Positions 11,501 through 23,316 are shown, numbered from the stretch's first letter. The stretch: DNA of 64,000 nucleotides from Cyathus striatus (GCA_025738555.1 JAOVFP010000003.1:3720001-3784000); one strand, 5' to 3'. Numbers and translations are program-made. Notes: a model not told the origin generated them from the letters alone.

Positions 11501-12493
11501 TCTGAAATAATAAATTTAACAGCTGTGTAGGCCCAAATAAACAATCCAGAAGCCTTTGTTGCCATTGCATTCAAAGCCTCATCACTTGGCTTCCAGTTCA
11601 GCCAAGCGTAAGATTCTTCAAATTTTCTTTGTATATAAAATATGATATCACTGTTAATTTCTGATCCTGGACTTGAATCAATTTCTAACTCATAATCAAT
11701 GCATATTTTGGCATTTTCCAGCCCTATTGGCTTTGAACCAGACCTTCCAGTAATTATAAGTTTACACCTTTTTGACAATTTTGACCAAGAGAATAATGTG
11801 TTCATGAAAATATGCTTATCATCTGAAGCCCTGCATTCATCTAATGCATCAACAATAACTACTGGATTGTGAAGTTGATTCAGATATTCAATGAAGCTTG
11901 TGGAAATAAGATTATCAAAGTGCCATTTAATATCTTGAATTCTAAAAGTATTATCCAACTTTTTTGCCATTGCTTCAGCTATCAATGTGTGTTTAGAGGC
12001 TATATTTGCTGCTATTGTTCTCCAAATAGTGCATGGATCACCAAGAACTGCATCATCCCTTTTGAAAAAGTGGTAGCCACAGAGTCTTTGAGTCCCAGAG
12101 AGCTTGGAAACCCAACTAGATGCAATAGCTGATTTCCCACTTCCAGGATACCCAGTAATCCACATTATATTTGGTGTTGACTCATCTAATAGTGAGAATA
12201 GTTGAATATATAATTAAAGTTTAGTATTACAGATTATACATACCAAAGTCAAGAAGCCATTTATCCATATTGTCAAACAAGCTCTTTCTGGTGCCTTCCA
12301 TACAGCAAGGAACATAATAATGATCATGAGATACTGGCTTTAGTAAACCAAGCTTGAGCACAATTTCATTTGCACCCCCATCATTAATATTGGTAATAAC
12401 ATCTCGACCAGCAGCAGTAAAGTTTGAATTTTGAATGGTTGGATTATGTACATTTTTGAGCATTTCAGTGCTTGATGCAGATACAGTAGCCAT
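8571..12493 (-). CDS. NLR-like NACHT-WD40 protein (HET-E/nwd type), 1,252 aa
   Basis: Four exons read without interruption: 12493-12244, 12185-10780, 10727-8864 and 8809-8571. The introns are 58, 52 and 54 bp with GTATGT, GTAAGT and GTGTGT donors. Residues 1-83 carry an Asn/Gly-rich stretch (QNSNFTAAGRDVITNI) and the CMEGTRKSLFD signature that precedes NACHT in basidiomycete NLR-like proteins. The NACHT P-loop GYPGSGKS is at 95-102 and Walker B VVIVDALDEC at about 192-201. A helical middle region follows, then some 13-14 WD40 repeats (about 600-1200), enough for two seven-bladed propellers. The last exon adds a blade-like segment (GNLLFWVPD). Family knowledge: such STAND proteins sense non-self or heterologous ligands through the propeller and oligomerise through NACHT. 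The start was chosen because it opens the exon with the conserved N-terminal motif. No HeLo or other effector domain is recognisable. Confidence 0.9.
9081..10370 (-). repeat. Ten near-identical 129-bp WD40 units
   Basis: Exactly 10 x 129 bp (43 codons), residues about 672-1101 of the NLR-like protein. Each unit reads T-x-x-VTSVAFSPDGKQVVSG, then S-x-DQTVRIWDVESGT, then an AAGPFEGH ending. Between units only the two residues after the opening Thr (NW, NW, NW, FS, KA, KT, KT, KT, SS, KT) and the residue before DQ (Y, H, H, H, H, W, Y, D, Y, Y) change, apart from single Ser-to-Leu and Ile-to-Leu changes. Synonymous sites are almost uniform. The repeats before and after the array are clearly diverged. 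Confidence 0.95.
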
Positions 12494-13689
12494 TGGTTCA
12501 AATCACTTATAGTCGAGTTTGTAGGTACGAGCTTAGGATGTTGAGGTTCACAAAGAGAGGGGGGGAAGAAACATGTTGATGTTGCTGTGCTGTTATTTTA
12601 AACCCATGCACAGGCCTGCATCACGCGCTGATAATCATAGAGGACATTAATAGCATGCCTGTAGATTTTCTTGTCTGTTCGGCAATTGGACAGCGTGGTC
12701 CTCGAGTTATCACACATGCGTGCTATAAATATTATGAACGCCAATGTGGAATGATCACGAGACCAGTGGAAGAACCAATAGAAGACTTACTACAGGTGTT
12801 GCTTCCTTGCTCAAATCTGATAATTAAAGGGCAGTGACATGGAAGATGTCAAATGTGAGAACACCGTGTAAAACGGGCGAGAGACGCGCACACTGATTGA
12901 TTAAAGATAAGTAAGACGAAGACAGGTGTGACCATTTTCCTAATTCATGCGAGAAGCGCACATTAATACATAGGAGACAAGTCTGACAACTTAATAGAAC
13001 ATCGAATGCACACCGGTCCTACTTACTCTCTCTCAAAAACTCACGCTTAGTCAACGAAAACAGGTTCATTTCGTTAATTGAATGGATAACAAATGTTTGA
13101 GACCTAAGTGCTATTCGAAGGTCAAAACGGATTTAAAGATTGGTTGAAGAGTCGTCGAAGACTCGAAGGACTGAAAGGGCAAGCGCGTGTCGGTCGTGCG
13201 ACTAATTGTTTTCTTACGTAATGGATACAAAATGTCGAGTCGCCCGGATCATGTGAGCATAGACGAAAAGAAAAAGAAAACTTCGGTTCCGAACGGGAAC
13301 CGATGTTTCAGGTCTTATCAGGCCGCTTGCTCTACGGAGCGTCCGATGGTATGACCGGCCACAAAGGCCTTGTTTACTAACGCCCCTCTTGCAGTTGAAA
13401 ATAAATAAACAAAACAGCAACAAATCAGATTGGTAATAATGCCTGATGCTGACGGCTGACCACCCACTTAACGACGTGGTGTTCTGTGTAAGTTTTAGTA
13501 GAAATTAATGCGCTAATAAATTTATTGAAGTAAGTATAGAAAAATGTGAAAGGCCTATGCGCAATAATGATCGTTGGTACTTTATTTACTATGTGCTTCA
13601 AGTTGGAGGTAAATTTTCGTTTTTTCTTTGCATTTGTCTCCTGCTCAGCCTGATAGGGTTGCTTTATTACTCGCGAAATTAGAATATTG

Positions 13690-14040
13690 GGGAATTCAAA
13701 TATGGCTGTTTTGTAGCGCTACTACCTGTTGCTAAGGACCATTCGCTACAATCTTGCCGAAAACATGATTAGAAATTCAAACTGAGAGTTCTAACGTAAA
13801 TATCTTCTATGCTTTACACTTTTCCACTTTGAAATATCGTTAAAAATTTGGAGGTTGCGTAGATATTAATATATTCAAGCATTCTATCTAATAAATTATA
13901 TATTTTTATAAGATGTAAGGAAGTAGTTCTTGTAAATACGATCCAAACATTATGAACTCCGAACTAATGGCCGCTCGTTCTCCTTAACAACGATACAGAA
14001 ATCACTGTAGCGTATCACGTATCGCCAGTTTTGAATTCCC
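13690..14040. mobile_element. Weak MITE candidate
   Basis: The ends GGGAATTCAAATATGGC and, on the other strand, GGGAATTCAAAACTGGC are similar inverted repeats about 350 bp apart, with a GCGCTAC / ACGCTAC word shortly inside each. I could not find a matching target duplication, so the call rests on the termini alone. Confidence 0.3.
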
Positions 14041-14474
14041 TTAATGAGACCTATTTTATAAATAAAATGTCAGGAGAGTTGTGTACGCGAAGAAGACTGG
14101 GTAATTTAATGCAAGTATTTAACCAATTGCAAATGAGTGGCGACATGATAAGTATACGAGGAACAATATTGAATATGTTCCAGCACTGATAATTACCTAC
14201 AAAATATGTATAAGATTTGAGAAACGGCAAGTGAATTAACATAAAAAAATACTCATTTCCTTTCTCGTAGAATGTATACACGCTAGGAAAGAAGCACAAA
14301 TGTCCTGGGATCCAATGACTGATCAAATTTCGTTCTTTTATAATATATTTCAGGCAATTTACCTATATGCATCTTTATACACTTTCAAAATATCTAGAAG
14401 GCTAACGAGCTTTTCTAAAGTAAATCGCCTTTGACCATTGCGTGTAATCGCATCTATTCGTGTTGGATCACCGA

Positions 14475-14539
14475 GGGTTGCTTATGCAACCCGTGCGCTA
14501 TGGATGCGCCGTGTCGACATGGCGGGATGCCGTATCCCG
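14475..14539. repeat. Four consecutive short palindromes
   Basis: Four palindromes lie end to end in 65 bp: GGGTTGCTTATGCAACCC (14475-14492), GCGC-TATGGAT-GCGC (14495-14509), TGTCGACA (14512-14519) and CGGGAT-GCCGT-ATCCCG (14523-14539). The first and last share a CCCGTGC tail, so they may be copies of one module. No gene overlaps. Confidence 0.6.
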
Positions 14540-15677
14540 TGCCTATTGACTTGGTTTGTTTCCATACTTACAACTTTTGATCTTTTCCTAGTATTTAAAT
14601 GAATAGATCACCAAGCCGTCTACTCCCCTCAGTTGACTTTCTCTATTGCGAGAACTGAAGACATACTTCGTCATTTTACTATTATTATTACCTACTGTAA
14701 TGTTCTATTCTATAGAATCCTTTAATACGCCACTGAAAGCAGTGGGTGAACACGAAGGAAAATAAAGTACTTATTGGCTATATGCATGGTCGTGTGAGTG
14801 CGCTCAGGGTTCGTGTGCAGTGATGCGTTTGCGCCATGCCGCATGTTTACTTACACGAAGCCGCCGCCAAATATTATACAATAGATGATGCCGTCCACCG
14901 CCAGACCGAGCAAGTGACGGTATAGCCGTTTATCTCTCCGTTATCTTCAAGGCTCCGGTTCGGATCCGAACTTTTCTTTTCCTTTTCGTCAGGCCCGGGA
15001 TCATGTCGATGCCAACACCGATCAGCCCAACCATGTAGTATGAGCGCATGTGAGCTTTCAGCTCGGTGATCCCGTCATTCGCTCTTTCTAAGTCATCCAC
15101 TCCAGCTCAGCCTCGGACACCGGAATGTAGCATTGAAACGCTTGTCCACTCTCTCGCTCTCAGCTCAAAGTTCCGGATGGCGCTAGAAGAACCATATATA
15201 CCTCCTCCCTCCGTTACCTGTCAGGGCTTGACGCGTACGCGCGATCGTTTGAAGTAGCAAGAGCAGAGGGAGCCTGGCTTACTCCGTTCTGGGTTAAGAT
15301 GGAGCTTGCGGTGGAACTCCATTGCTATTAGGTACTCTTCCTACTACCTTGCATTTCAATCTGTAGCCGCTATTTCCCGTCTCACCTCACCCTCAGACCT
15401 CTACGCTTTCTCCCTGACCGACAAGACTATCACAGTCCAAGCTGCAACACCCCGCTTCCCGAGTTCCCTCTGCTTCAACCTTCGGCATTTTGCATGTTGA
15501 CACCTGCGCAAGGGTCTGAAAGATCGGGAGAGGCTTTACCAAAAGTGTTACCTCACTTTCAAGGCCGACAAACGGGAGGGGATGGGGAAGCCGTAAACTG
15601 ACGCCCTGGGGAAGGTCTGGAAGGAGGAGGATAACTGGACAGAGTGGCGAGATCGGTGCAGCGTTCTGCAGCAGGCT

Positions 15678-17515
15678 TAGTGGTGTTGGGGTTTGGTTCC
15701 GAACCTAGGTTCGAACGCGAACCCATCGAGAACCGGATGTATGTTCGGTTCAAAGTTCGGCTTATTAAGGAGAACCGAACCTCATGTCCGGTTCTTGGTT
15801 CTCGAAACTGTAGTTTACTCCGAACGCGTCCGGACGCGTTCGGACGCGTTCGAACCTGTAATGTAGTGTAGCATTTCATTATTGTTTTGGCAGAAATATA
15901 GTAATAAACCCAGCCCGCCGGACCATCGATAACCACAAAAATAGAATGCGCTGGTTAATCTTGCCTTGTATAGACCAAAGTTCAACACAAAATTATATGT
16001 TATTGGGTTAACTGTAACCACCACAAAGGTATATACTGCTGATGTCGAGTTTAACTACCTGTGCATGCCTCAAATTCTAAAACTCTAAACTGCCACTACA
16101 CGATCCGTTCTAGTGGACATCAACGATCGAATATTGGCCCGTGAAGATTGCAATTCGTAAAATCAAAGACGAGCTAAGACACGGAGGAGGTTATGAATAC
16201 TCTGAATGCGCCTAAACGAGGACACATGGATCAACAATGACTCAGAGGACGGATAGGGTAATGTAACAGAATATTAACGGCGGCATCCTCTGCCAGTGTC
16301 AGACTACCAATCAAAGACGAAGCAGTGTGTTAATGAACGGGAAAGCAGTATGCAACGAAAAACTAGCTTCTCTCACCCCGTGCGATTCTTGCAACGACCA
16401 GAGGAATTGGAGAGGACAAAATGAGAACTACTTCATGTATGTAGATATAAGTAGTTACAGTGCCGATCAAAAGTATTGCACACACAAAATACAAACAAAC
16501 AAGATTGCGAGAAACATAACTTCCCTCAAAGTCGCTCAAATCTCTTCATGTAAAATGTAGATATATAATACACGACTTTCCCTATCATAATATGATTTTT
16601 GCAAATTTTTATATACACAGAATAATGCAACAGGAAGTGATGAAAAAAGGTGAGGTTTTGACTGTATTGCACGCTTTACCACATTACTTGGGCTGGATGA
16701 AATTATGTGTATTTTAAGTATGTTATTATACTGCTTAAGAGCTTTAATACGCGTCATTGAACATAAAATTCGGAGCTGTATATCATTTTCTATTGTCGAG
16801 GCGTTCTGGAGACTTTCGCTATTTTTAGCGTAATTTGGCTATTTTTAGCAAAAGTCTCCAGAACGCCTTGACAATAACAAATGATATACAGCTCCGAATT
16901 TTATGTTAAATTACGCGTATTAAAGCTCTTAAGCAGTAGCATAACATACTTAAAATGCACATAATTTCATTGAGCCCAAGTAATGTGGTAAAGCGTGCAA
17001 TACAGTCAAAACCTCACCTTTTTTCATCACTTCCTGTTGCATTATTCTGTGTATATAAAAATTTGCAAAAATCATATTATGATAGGGAAAGTCGTGTATT
17101 ATATATCTACATTTTACATGAAGAGATTTGAGCGACTTTGAGGGAAGTTATGTTTCTCGCAATCTTGTTTGTTTGTATTTTGTGTGTGCAATACTTTTGA
17201 TCGGCACTGTAATACCATTGTTAACGTCTTTTTCTTAATACATGAGCATTACTTTTGAAATGAAAGTACTTAGTACTAGTAATTACCGTTAATATTACAC
17301 CGCTAATTTTCTAAAATATGTTGAAAAAAAAAAAAGATACCATTGGTCCAGTTCGACGTTCGAACTCACTGTGAACCTGAACCGGACCCCAGAGAACCTG
17401 AACCTCAAGTCCAGTTCTAGGTTCAGTGAAATAGCCTGAACCGGACCTCAGGTCCAGTTCTAGGTTCAGATAAAATGGTCTCTGAACCGGACGGAACCGA
17501 ACCTCAACACCACTA
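15678..17515. mobile_element. Non-autonomous hAT element with 8-bp target duplication
   Basis: It starts TAGTGGTGTTGGGGTT and ends, in inverted form, TAGTGGTGTTGAGGTT. Perfect 8-bp direct repeats AGCAGGCT flank it at 15670-15677 and 17516-17523, the diagnostic hAT duplication length. Subterminal sequence on both sides is rich in GGTTCCGAACC / GGTTCGAA words. There is no transposase; the 1,838-bp element is enlarged by a nested Tc1/mariner-type hairpin. Confidence 0.9.
16458..17209. mobile_element. Tc1/mariner-type fold-back element, 359-bp arms
   Basis: Inverted arms at 16458-16816 and 16851-17209 differ at only about eight positions and surround a 34-bp loop. The ends read CAGTGCCGATCAAAAG and the element is flanked by TA on each side (16456-16457, 17210-17211). 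It carries no gene. It is inserted inside the hAT element, so it is the younger insertion. A transcript through it would form an almost perfect long hairpin. Confidence 0.92.
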
Positions 17516-18335
17516 AGCAGGCTTACTATTCTGCTTTAGGTCGGCTTTCATTCCATTCGTTTTTGTGATGCACTGACGAAGCAGGACTGGTATAGACGCA
17601 ATACCGCGCATTTACGTCCAAATTAACTCAACATCAACCGGAAATGCAACAGGCCATGCGAATGGCGCACCGCCTAATCCTTAACGTCCTTTGGTCATCG
17701 TTTCGATCCCCGTCCCGAGTCCCCGACCCTTCGACTCTCTCCCTGGTCACACTGCATTCCTTCTATGCCTCTAATCCGCCAGGAAAGGTACAGCTGGCAA
17801 CGGTCATAACGATAACGCTGCCCTCAATGCCGGATCCTCCAATGGGGCGGAGAGTAAATGGGCCAGGTCTTCTTACAAGACTCTCTGGGTACGTATGATG
17901 TATGTGTGTTTCTACTCCTTAATTTGTCGTTTGCTTGGACTGATTTACTTTCCTCTTGCTACGGTAGATGTTCGACGCCTTTGTTTGCAGTCCACGACAG
18001 ACGGCTTTTTCCTGCTTACTTTGGATATTGTATCGCCAGCGCACAACCGCATACACAACAAGACAACGCGGGGCAGGTGGACTTTATCAAGGAGTCGAGA
18101 CATGTCGGGGAGGGTATTGGTTATCTAAAGCCATTGGTACGTTGATTCTTAGTTGATTCCTCCTTTCGGGTTTGGACTGAGGCGTGTTGCCATTTGTGCT
18201 CTAGATGGCTTTCGTCTTTTATACCGCCCGGTTGTAGGTGTGGCACGGCATCGTGAATACCCCTCCGATATCGGTTTGCTGGGGCTTATACTGAGACGAG
18301 TTCTATGTTCGTTCGTATACGCTAGCCTTGCGTAA

Positions 18336-20898
18336 GGCATACATAAAGGTCTTCTCGTTGACAAGGACTTTTCGTTTCGGCCTTTCCGCGCGGAAATGTA
18401 GATGCTCCATGAGTTCCGCTTTTCCTCTGTGCATTTGATGGGGTTTAGTTATCCCGGTGCTCTCTTCCACATACTCCACGGGTTTCATCGAGACATGGTG
18501 TCGTTCGAGAATTGGGGGGGGGGGGTTGGAGGGGTTTGGATGCTCGCCTCTAACTAGTGGCGGGAGCAACACCCGTGTGTTGGAGGAGAGCACATCGTAG
18601 CGTGATCGCACTCTTTCGTCACGAGCCGTGAGTGGCTGCTCTACACGGGCCATGGCAACCAGTCAGAGATCTGCCAGTGCTGCTCGTATGCACAGCGTCC
18701 TTAATCCCACCTGCTCGAGATGACACGCCACTGAATACTGCACCCAAGACGAGCCTATCTAAACGCCGATCTGATCCTTGAACATGAATAGTTTCCTCAA
18801 CTCTGGATGCGTATATCCACGCGCGAGTTGACATAACGATCATATTTTGGAGCTATCACCGATGGTTATGGATGACGTAGGGGGCAGCGCGGAATTTCCC
18901 CAGCCCTTTGAGGAGGATCTTTTCTCTGCGAGGGGGGGTGGTACGGCCTCTGGACTGCAAGGTAGTGAGGGGGGAGAACTTTAAAGGTACGTCTTTTATA
19001 GTGGTCTATCCACAACGTTTTTAACTTGAATACAATTAGAGTTGCATCCTCCCCACCACCGCTTACTAGCGACGTGGTGCATAATGCAGCTGGTACTGAC
19101 ATGAGTGTCGAAGTGAATACCGATTCCGGAAAGGTGTTAACAGGGGGAGCTGTCTGTACTCACACCCTTCGCGTTACCCACAAGCCTGTACCACAAGAAC
19201 GATTCGGGCAGCTGGATAACCTGAAGCTCTCGCCTAGCTCACGGCACTTGCTGTATCTCTATACACGCACCATGTTTAGCGTTTCATGCCAATCGCACGG
19301 GTTTCGCTGCGAACCTCTATACACATACATTCGCCAGGAATGAAGCTACCGAAGACGTGATCGGTTGAAGAGGGGGGTTCTCCATCTGCTGAGATTACGA
19401 AGTAATAGCCAGGATAACACCATCCTTCCTCACCACACTCCTCGCTGTAGATAGCCTCAGGCACCCTCTGCGGCTGCCACTTTTAACAGCCCTCTCTCAA
19501 AATGACGTATCATGGGTTTTTGACTTTGGAAGATACCTTCGCCTTGGCTTTCAGCTGTAGCTCCACTTATTCAATAAACATGGACCGTAACGCTCTCTTC
19601 GCCTTATTCACAAGCCTGTAATGTAAGAGCTATTCGGATTGCTGGATTCCTTGAAGCTGTCATAATCGCTCAGGGCATTTCCTGTGGTTTAATACTTGCA
19701 CGGCTTTCGGCCTTTCATACTTCGCGCTGTGTAAGTATATACCTACGTTCTCGAGGATGAATCTATTGAAAACGTAATAAATAGAGGATCGCTCCCATCT
19801 GCTGTAATTGCAAAGCGATATCCAGGATAACGCCGACCTTCCTCGTCATATTTTACGCTGAAGATGCCCCCTGTCGCCCGCTGCGACTGGCACCTCTCTC
19901 AATCAAGAGCATGTGAGGGACTTCTATCCTCTGAAGTCGGAAGCTACCACGGTATTGGGCTGTAGCTGTAGGGTTATAGCTCCGCCCCATAAACCTGGAC
20001 CATTCAGCACGGTAAGATCTAGAGGCTCTAGATCATTGTATCTTTGGACAACGGGAAACGCGTCGCGGTTCGTCTACTCTATTATCGTAGCAGTGGGTGC
20101 GCCTCTGGGATACATTGTGTTGAGTCGCGGTGGAGCTTACAGGTTCTACATTCTCGGTGTACGTCGGTACTTTGCTGTAACAGCGACTGGCTGCCTTGAC
20201 GACTTTCGTGTAAAGTGACACGGAGCAGCACCCCTTGTGAGTACTGAAGTGAATACTGGTTTTGAGGAGTTGTTAACAAGATGGCTGTTTGCAGCATTCA
20301 AGGGTACATACTCTGCATCTTTTCCACGTGTCGCCATTGACTGGATGAGTATAACGCCCTATACCGTTCACGCAGAGCATACACCGATCTTATTCGTTGA
20401 CTTATTACACCATATACACCTCCAGTCTATATGTTCGCTACGCATTGGATGTAGCTGGATACTTGCAATGCCACATGTCACCTGTTGCTTTTGAAGCAAC
20501 GCGCCGCTATGATAACATTGGTCTGTTTCACTGCAGACCAGCGCAACACTAAAGCCTAGTCTTCTCGTACTTGTTAATGATGTTCACAGCTCTACGAGTG
20601 TTAATGCGGTTGAATTTGCGCCGCATTGAGATCTCTTTACCTTCTCGTTTATTCACCTCACCTTTCGTCGAGAGGATGATCCGGCCAGAGGATTAAACGG
20701 GTAGTATAGCGTGGTTCAATGAAGGTAAGTCCTGCCTCCAAACCCCTTCCGTACGTGTTCCCGCCACTCAGGCCCTTTCATCCCTTCAATAGGCTAGTAC
20801 TTTCATGTCTGTTCTTTCATTTAGTTCACGGTGTTCATTATTTATTACAAAAAACATGCGGTGTATGAACATGTATTGGTATGGTTCCGCCGACGGGA
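18336..20898. repeat. Diverged tandem duplication of unknown content
   Basis: No reliable gene. At least two, probably three, related segments follow each other. The sequence around 19100-19460 (for instance GTCGAAGTGAATACCGATTC, and TAGCCAGGATAACACC) recurs about 430 bp later around 19600-19890 (ATATCCAGGATAACGCC). Part recurs again near 20240-20480 (ACTGAAGTGAATACTGG). On the minus strand two copies translate to GEEGWCYPGYYFVISADGE and DEEGRRYPGYRFAITADGS, which suggests a duplicated exon of a former gene. The short frames at 18303-18653 and 19913-20218 are not supported by anything further. Confidence 0.45.
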
Positions 20899-21345
20899 TT
20901 AAAATTTGGTTCTCTTATGTTCGAGGTTTATGTGGGAACCAAGTTGGGTGGAGAGTTTGAAGATACCTAGGGTTGTTAGCCCCGCTACGATACCAGCGTT
21001 AGCTGTGTGAGTGAGAGAAAGGGGGAATGTGTAACGTACCAGCTGTTGCGAGTTAGCTGCGAGAATTGTCATGCGAGTCCGATTTGAGGTGAAGAGGGGT
21101 GGTTCCGGTTTAGGCGGTTGTGATGCATAGCGACGCTGTGCTTGGTGGGGACGTTGTGTATTTTTGAGAATAAAAGGAGCGAGATGAATGTGAAGTGATA
21201 GTTGAACGCGTTTGCTGAGCTTGTTAGTGCTCGTAGTGAAGACATACGAGGGAGAGCGAAAAGCGTACGCGATATTTATAGCTGGCAGCCGGCGGTTAAT
21301 TTTCAGTCGACTTCTCCCACTGCCACCACCCATCCAACCATTCAT
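20899..21345 (-). CDS. Hypothetical 148-aa protein, possibly mitochondrial
   Basis: I do not recognise it. The frame opens with a Gly-rich stretch and then a basic, acid-free region (RRLPAINIAYAFRSPSYVF) that resembles a mitochondrial presequence, including a QRRYASQ string like a processing site. Near the C-terminus NAGIVAGLTTLGIFKL is a likely membrane helix. It is a single exon with no neighbour on the same strand. Composition fits a small membrane protein, but the frame could also be chance. Confidence 0.3.
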   Translation of the reverse strand: MNGWMGGGSGRSRLKINRRLPAINIAYAFRSPSYVFTTSTNKLSKRVQLSLHIHLAPFILKNTQRPHQAQRRYASQPPKPEPPLFTSNRTRMTILAANSQQLVRYTFPLSLTHTANAGIVAGLTTLGIFKLSTQLGSHINLEHKRTKF

Positions 21346-21703
21346 CTACTCGAGCTGAATCGACTTTATCACCCTCGATAGACGACTACCTTCACTTCGT
21401 AGACCCACTTGTTAGACCCACTCGTTCAATCCATCCTAAATGCTCAGCGGTACCGGTAATCTTCTCATCCTACTAGAACCAACCAGAACGCTACTTACCT
21501 CCTTCAACTCAGGCTATATTCCCGTGTTAGCAGTAGGAAAGAGAAGAAGATAACAACTTATCTTTACATTCTCATGGACACCCGAATCCATGCGTCACCT
21601 CAACCCAACGTACCGATCGATTCTCATGGGCCTCAGGTTCTCATAGACCCCCACGCATCCAACCCTCTCACCCTCCCAAGCCCCCTCTCAACTAACCCCA
21701 CCA

Positions 21704-22762
21704 ATGCCAGGCCTATCCACCTCGCGCTCAATCCTAATAACAGGCTCAACATCAGGCATAGGGCGCGCACTCGCACTAGCCCTTTCTGCCCTCCCACACA
21801 AGCCCCAAGTCATCGCATGTGGTCGGCGTGTTGAGCGGCTCGCAGAGCTTCAGGAGAAAGGGCTCGAGACGTGGCGGTTGGATTTGGGTAATTTGGATGG
21901 GCTGAATAGGGAGGTTGAGGGGATTCTTGAGTCGTATCCTGAGGTGGGTTGTTGAAGTCGTTTTAAGGGTGGGTGTCATTAGAAGTGTATTGACAAGGTA
22001 TACAGTTGGACGCGGTGATTTTAAATGCGGGGATACAGCACCAGTTTGATTTTTCGAAGCCGGGGAGTGTCATGATGGAGAGTACGTACGCCATTTCGTC
22101 CTGCTTGACCAAGTACTGATAGTCATGTAGATGTGATACAGGAATTAACAGTGAACTATACCTCAGTTCTAACGATGCTCACATGTATCTTACCGCACTT
22201 CCAAAAACGTTCCGTGCGTCCATTCCCTTCCTCCCCTCCGCCCTCGTCGCCAACTCGATCCACAACAGGCCGAAGGGAAAGAAAGCACCGTAATCATGAT
22301 CACATCAGGCCTCTCCCTCGTCCCGCTGCCGACTGTACCAAATTACTGCGCTACAAAAGCAGCGTTGCACAGTTTCACAGTGTCCCTCCGCGCGATGCTT
22401 CGTGCGAGTGGGAGTAGGGTGAGGGTGGTAGAGGTATATCCGCCGTATGTCTTCTTTTCCTTCTTTGACGTTGTTGAGTGTTAATTGTTTGATTGGATAG
22501 GCTGGTCGAATCGGAGTTGCATAATCGTACGCCCGCCCCTTCCCTCCCTTTCCTGTACTAATACATACGATAAACAGCCTATGGGACGACGGAGAGGCTG
22601 TCAAAGCACTGGATGTCCCTGGAGGAGTTTATTCGGCATGTTATGCCCCTCCTCCTGTCAGGGGAGGAGAATATACCAGTTGGAAATTCAAAGGATTGGT
22701 GGGAGCGCTTTGGGGAGGGGGAGAAGGAGGAGATTGCACAGGCTAGACTTGCTGGTAGGTGA
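21704..22762 (+). CDS. Short-chain dehydrogenase/reductase, 261 aa
   Basis: Six exons: 21704-21943, 22006-22081, 22131-22213, 22269-22444, 22501-22526 and 22578-22762. The introns are 49-62 bp and the fifth contains TACTAAT before its AG. Classical SDR landmarks are intact: cofactor loop TGSTSGIG near residue 15, ILNAG in the middle, a catalytic Ser in MITSGLSL followed by YCATK (Tyr/Lys of the active site), then VYPPLVESEL. Length matches the family (about 250 aa). Splicing the fifth intron gives a C-terminus reading SLEEFIRHVMPLLLSG and ending QARLAGR. The substrate cannot be inferred. It lies 554 bp upstream of a monooxygenase gene on the same strand, and partial inverted copies lie at 24925-26103. 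Confidence 0.88.
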
Positions 22763-23316
22763 GAAGAGAAGGGAGAGTGAGGGACGGTGGTATAAGTTTG
22801 TTGACGTATCACGGAATGTTATCGTTTAGAAAGAGCAATGATATCCTACTATACATTCGAGTATTCAAGCTCAAGTTACAACTTCCTTGGTACCGCTTTT
22901 AGCCCACTACAGAGAGGTTAGAATGACGAAACCCAACCCAACATTAGGGTTAGCCAACCACGTCTTGCGTCCCGCCTGGACTGTTGACGACATTCTTCCG
23001 ACTGCCACCAACCCAATTGCGCCTTTTCACGTCTTTCTTTCTTCCTCTCTCTTCCTAAATGTTCCTATCCCCCCTCTTGTGCAACCGGGGCAATGCGATC
23101 CTACGATCCGGGAGACCCATCATCCATATGGCTTGGAAGGAAGACAATCATTGTGCAAGATATATATAATATCGTCGCAAGCATGGTGTACTGGCTCGAA
23201 TCTCGAACTCAGGGCCTACTTTATACCTGGGGAACTGATTATCTGGTCTCTTTAACCCCCCTCTGTAAACCCAACGAACAAAATCAATCCGTCTCCTCCA
23301 TCTACCCATCGAAATC
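22763..23316. other. SDR-FMO intergenic region
   Basis: No gene. The first part includes TCACGGAATGTTATCGTTTA, which is repeated in inverted form near 24930, so the SDR 3' flank was included in the duplication. The rest should hold the promoter of the downstream monooxygenase gene. Confidence 0.5.

Larger units (their letters stand above)
12494..15065. other. Long intergenic region upstream of the NLR-like gene
   Basis: No convincing gene on either strand; the short frames are scattered and not conserved-looking. It must contain the NLR promoter (first few hundred bases above 12493). It also contains a weak inverted-repeat candidate at 13690-14040 and a run of palindromes at 14475-14539, listed separately. 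Confidence 0.5.
15480..18335 (+). pseudogene. Possible host coding remnant split by a hAT element
   Basis: Family unknown. Before the hAT element a frame reads KDRERLYQKCYLTFKADK and then KVWKEEDNWTEWRDRCS (with one TAA), up to the target site. Removing the element and one 8-bp duplication lets the same frame continue for about 16 codons before a stop. Further downstream are a proline/asparagine-rich stretch ending SSYKTLW at a GTACGT donor (17890), an open block from 17969 to about 18138 and a last block ending with TAA at 18333-18335. Splice-like borders suggest a real former gene, but the exon chain is uncertain and at least two stops are present. Confidence 0.25.

Noticed and set aside
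18303..18653. Minus-strand frame of 116 codons with a charged C-terminal part
   Set aside because: No recognisable motif, no supporting splice structure, and a poly-G tract inside; it may be an exon, but this cannot be supported.
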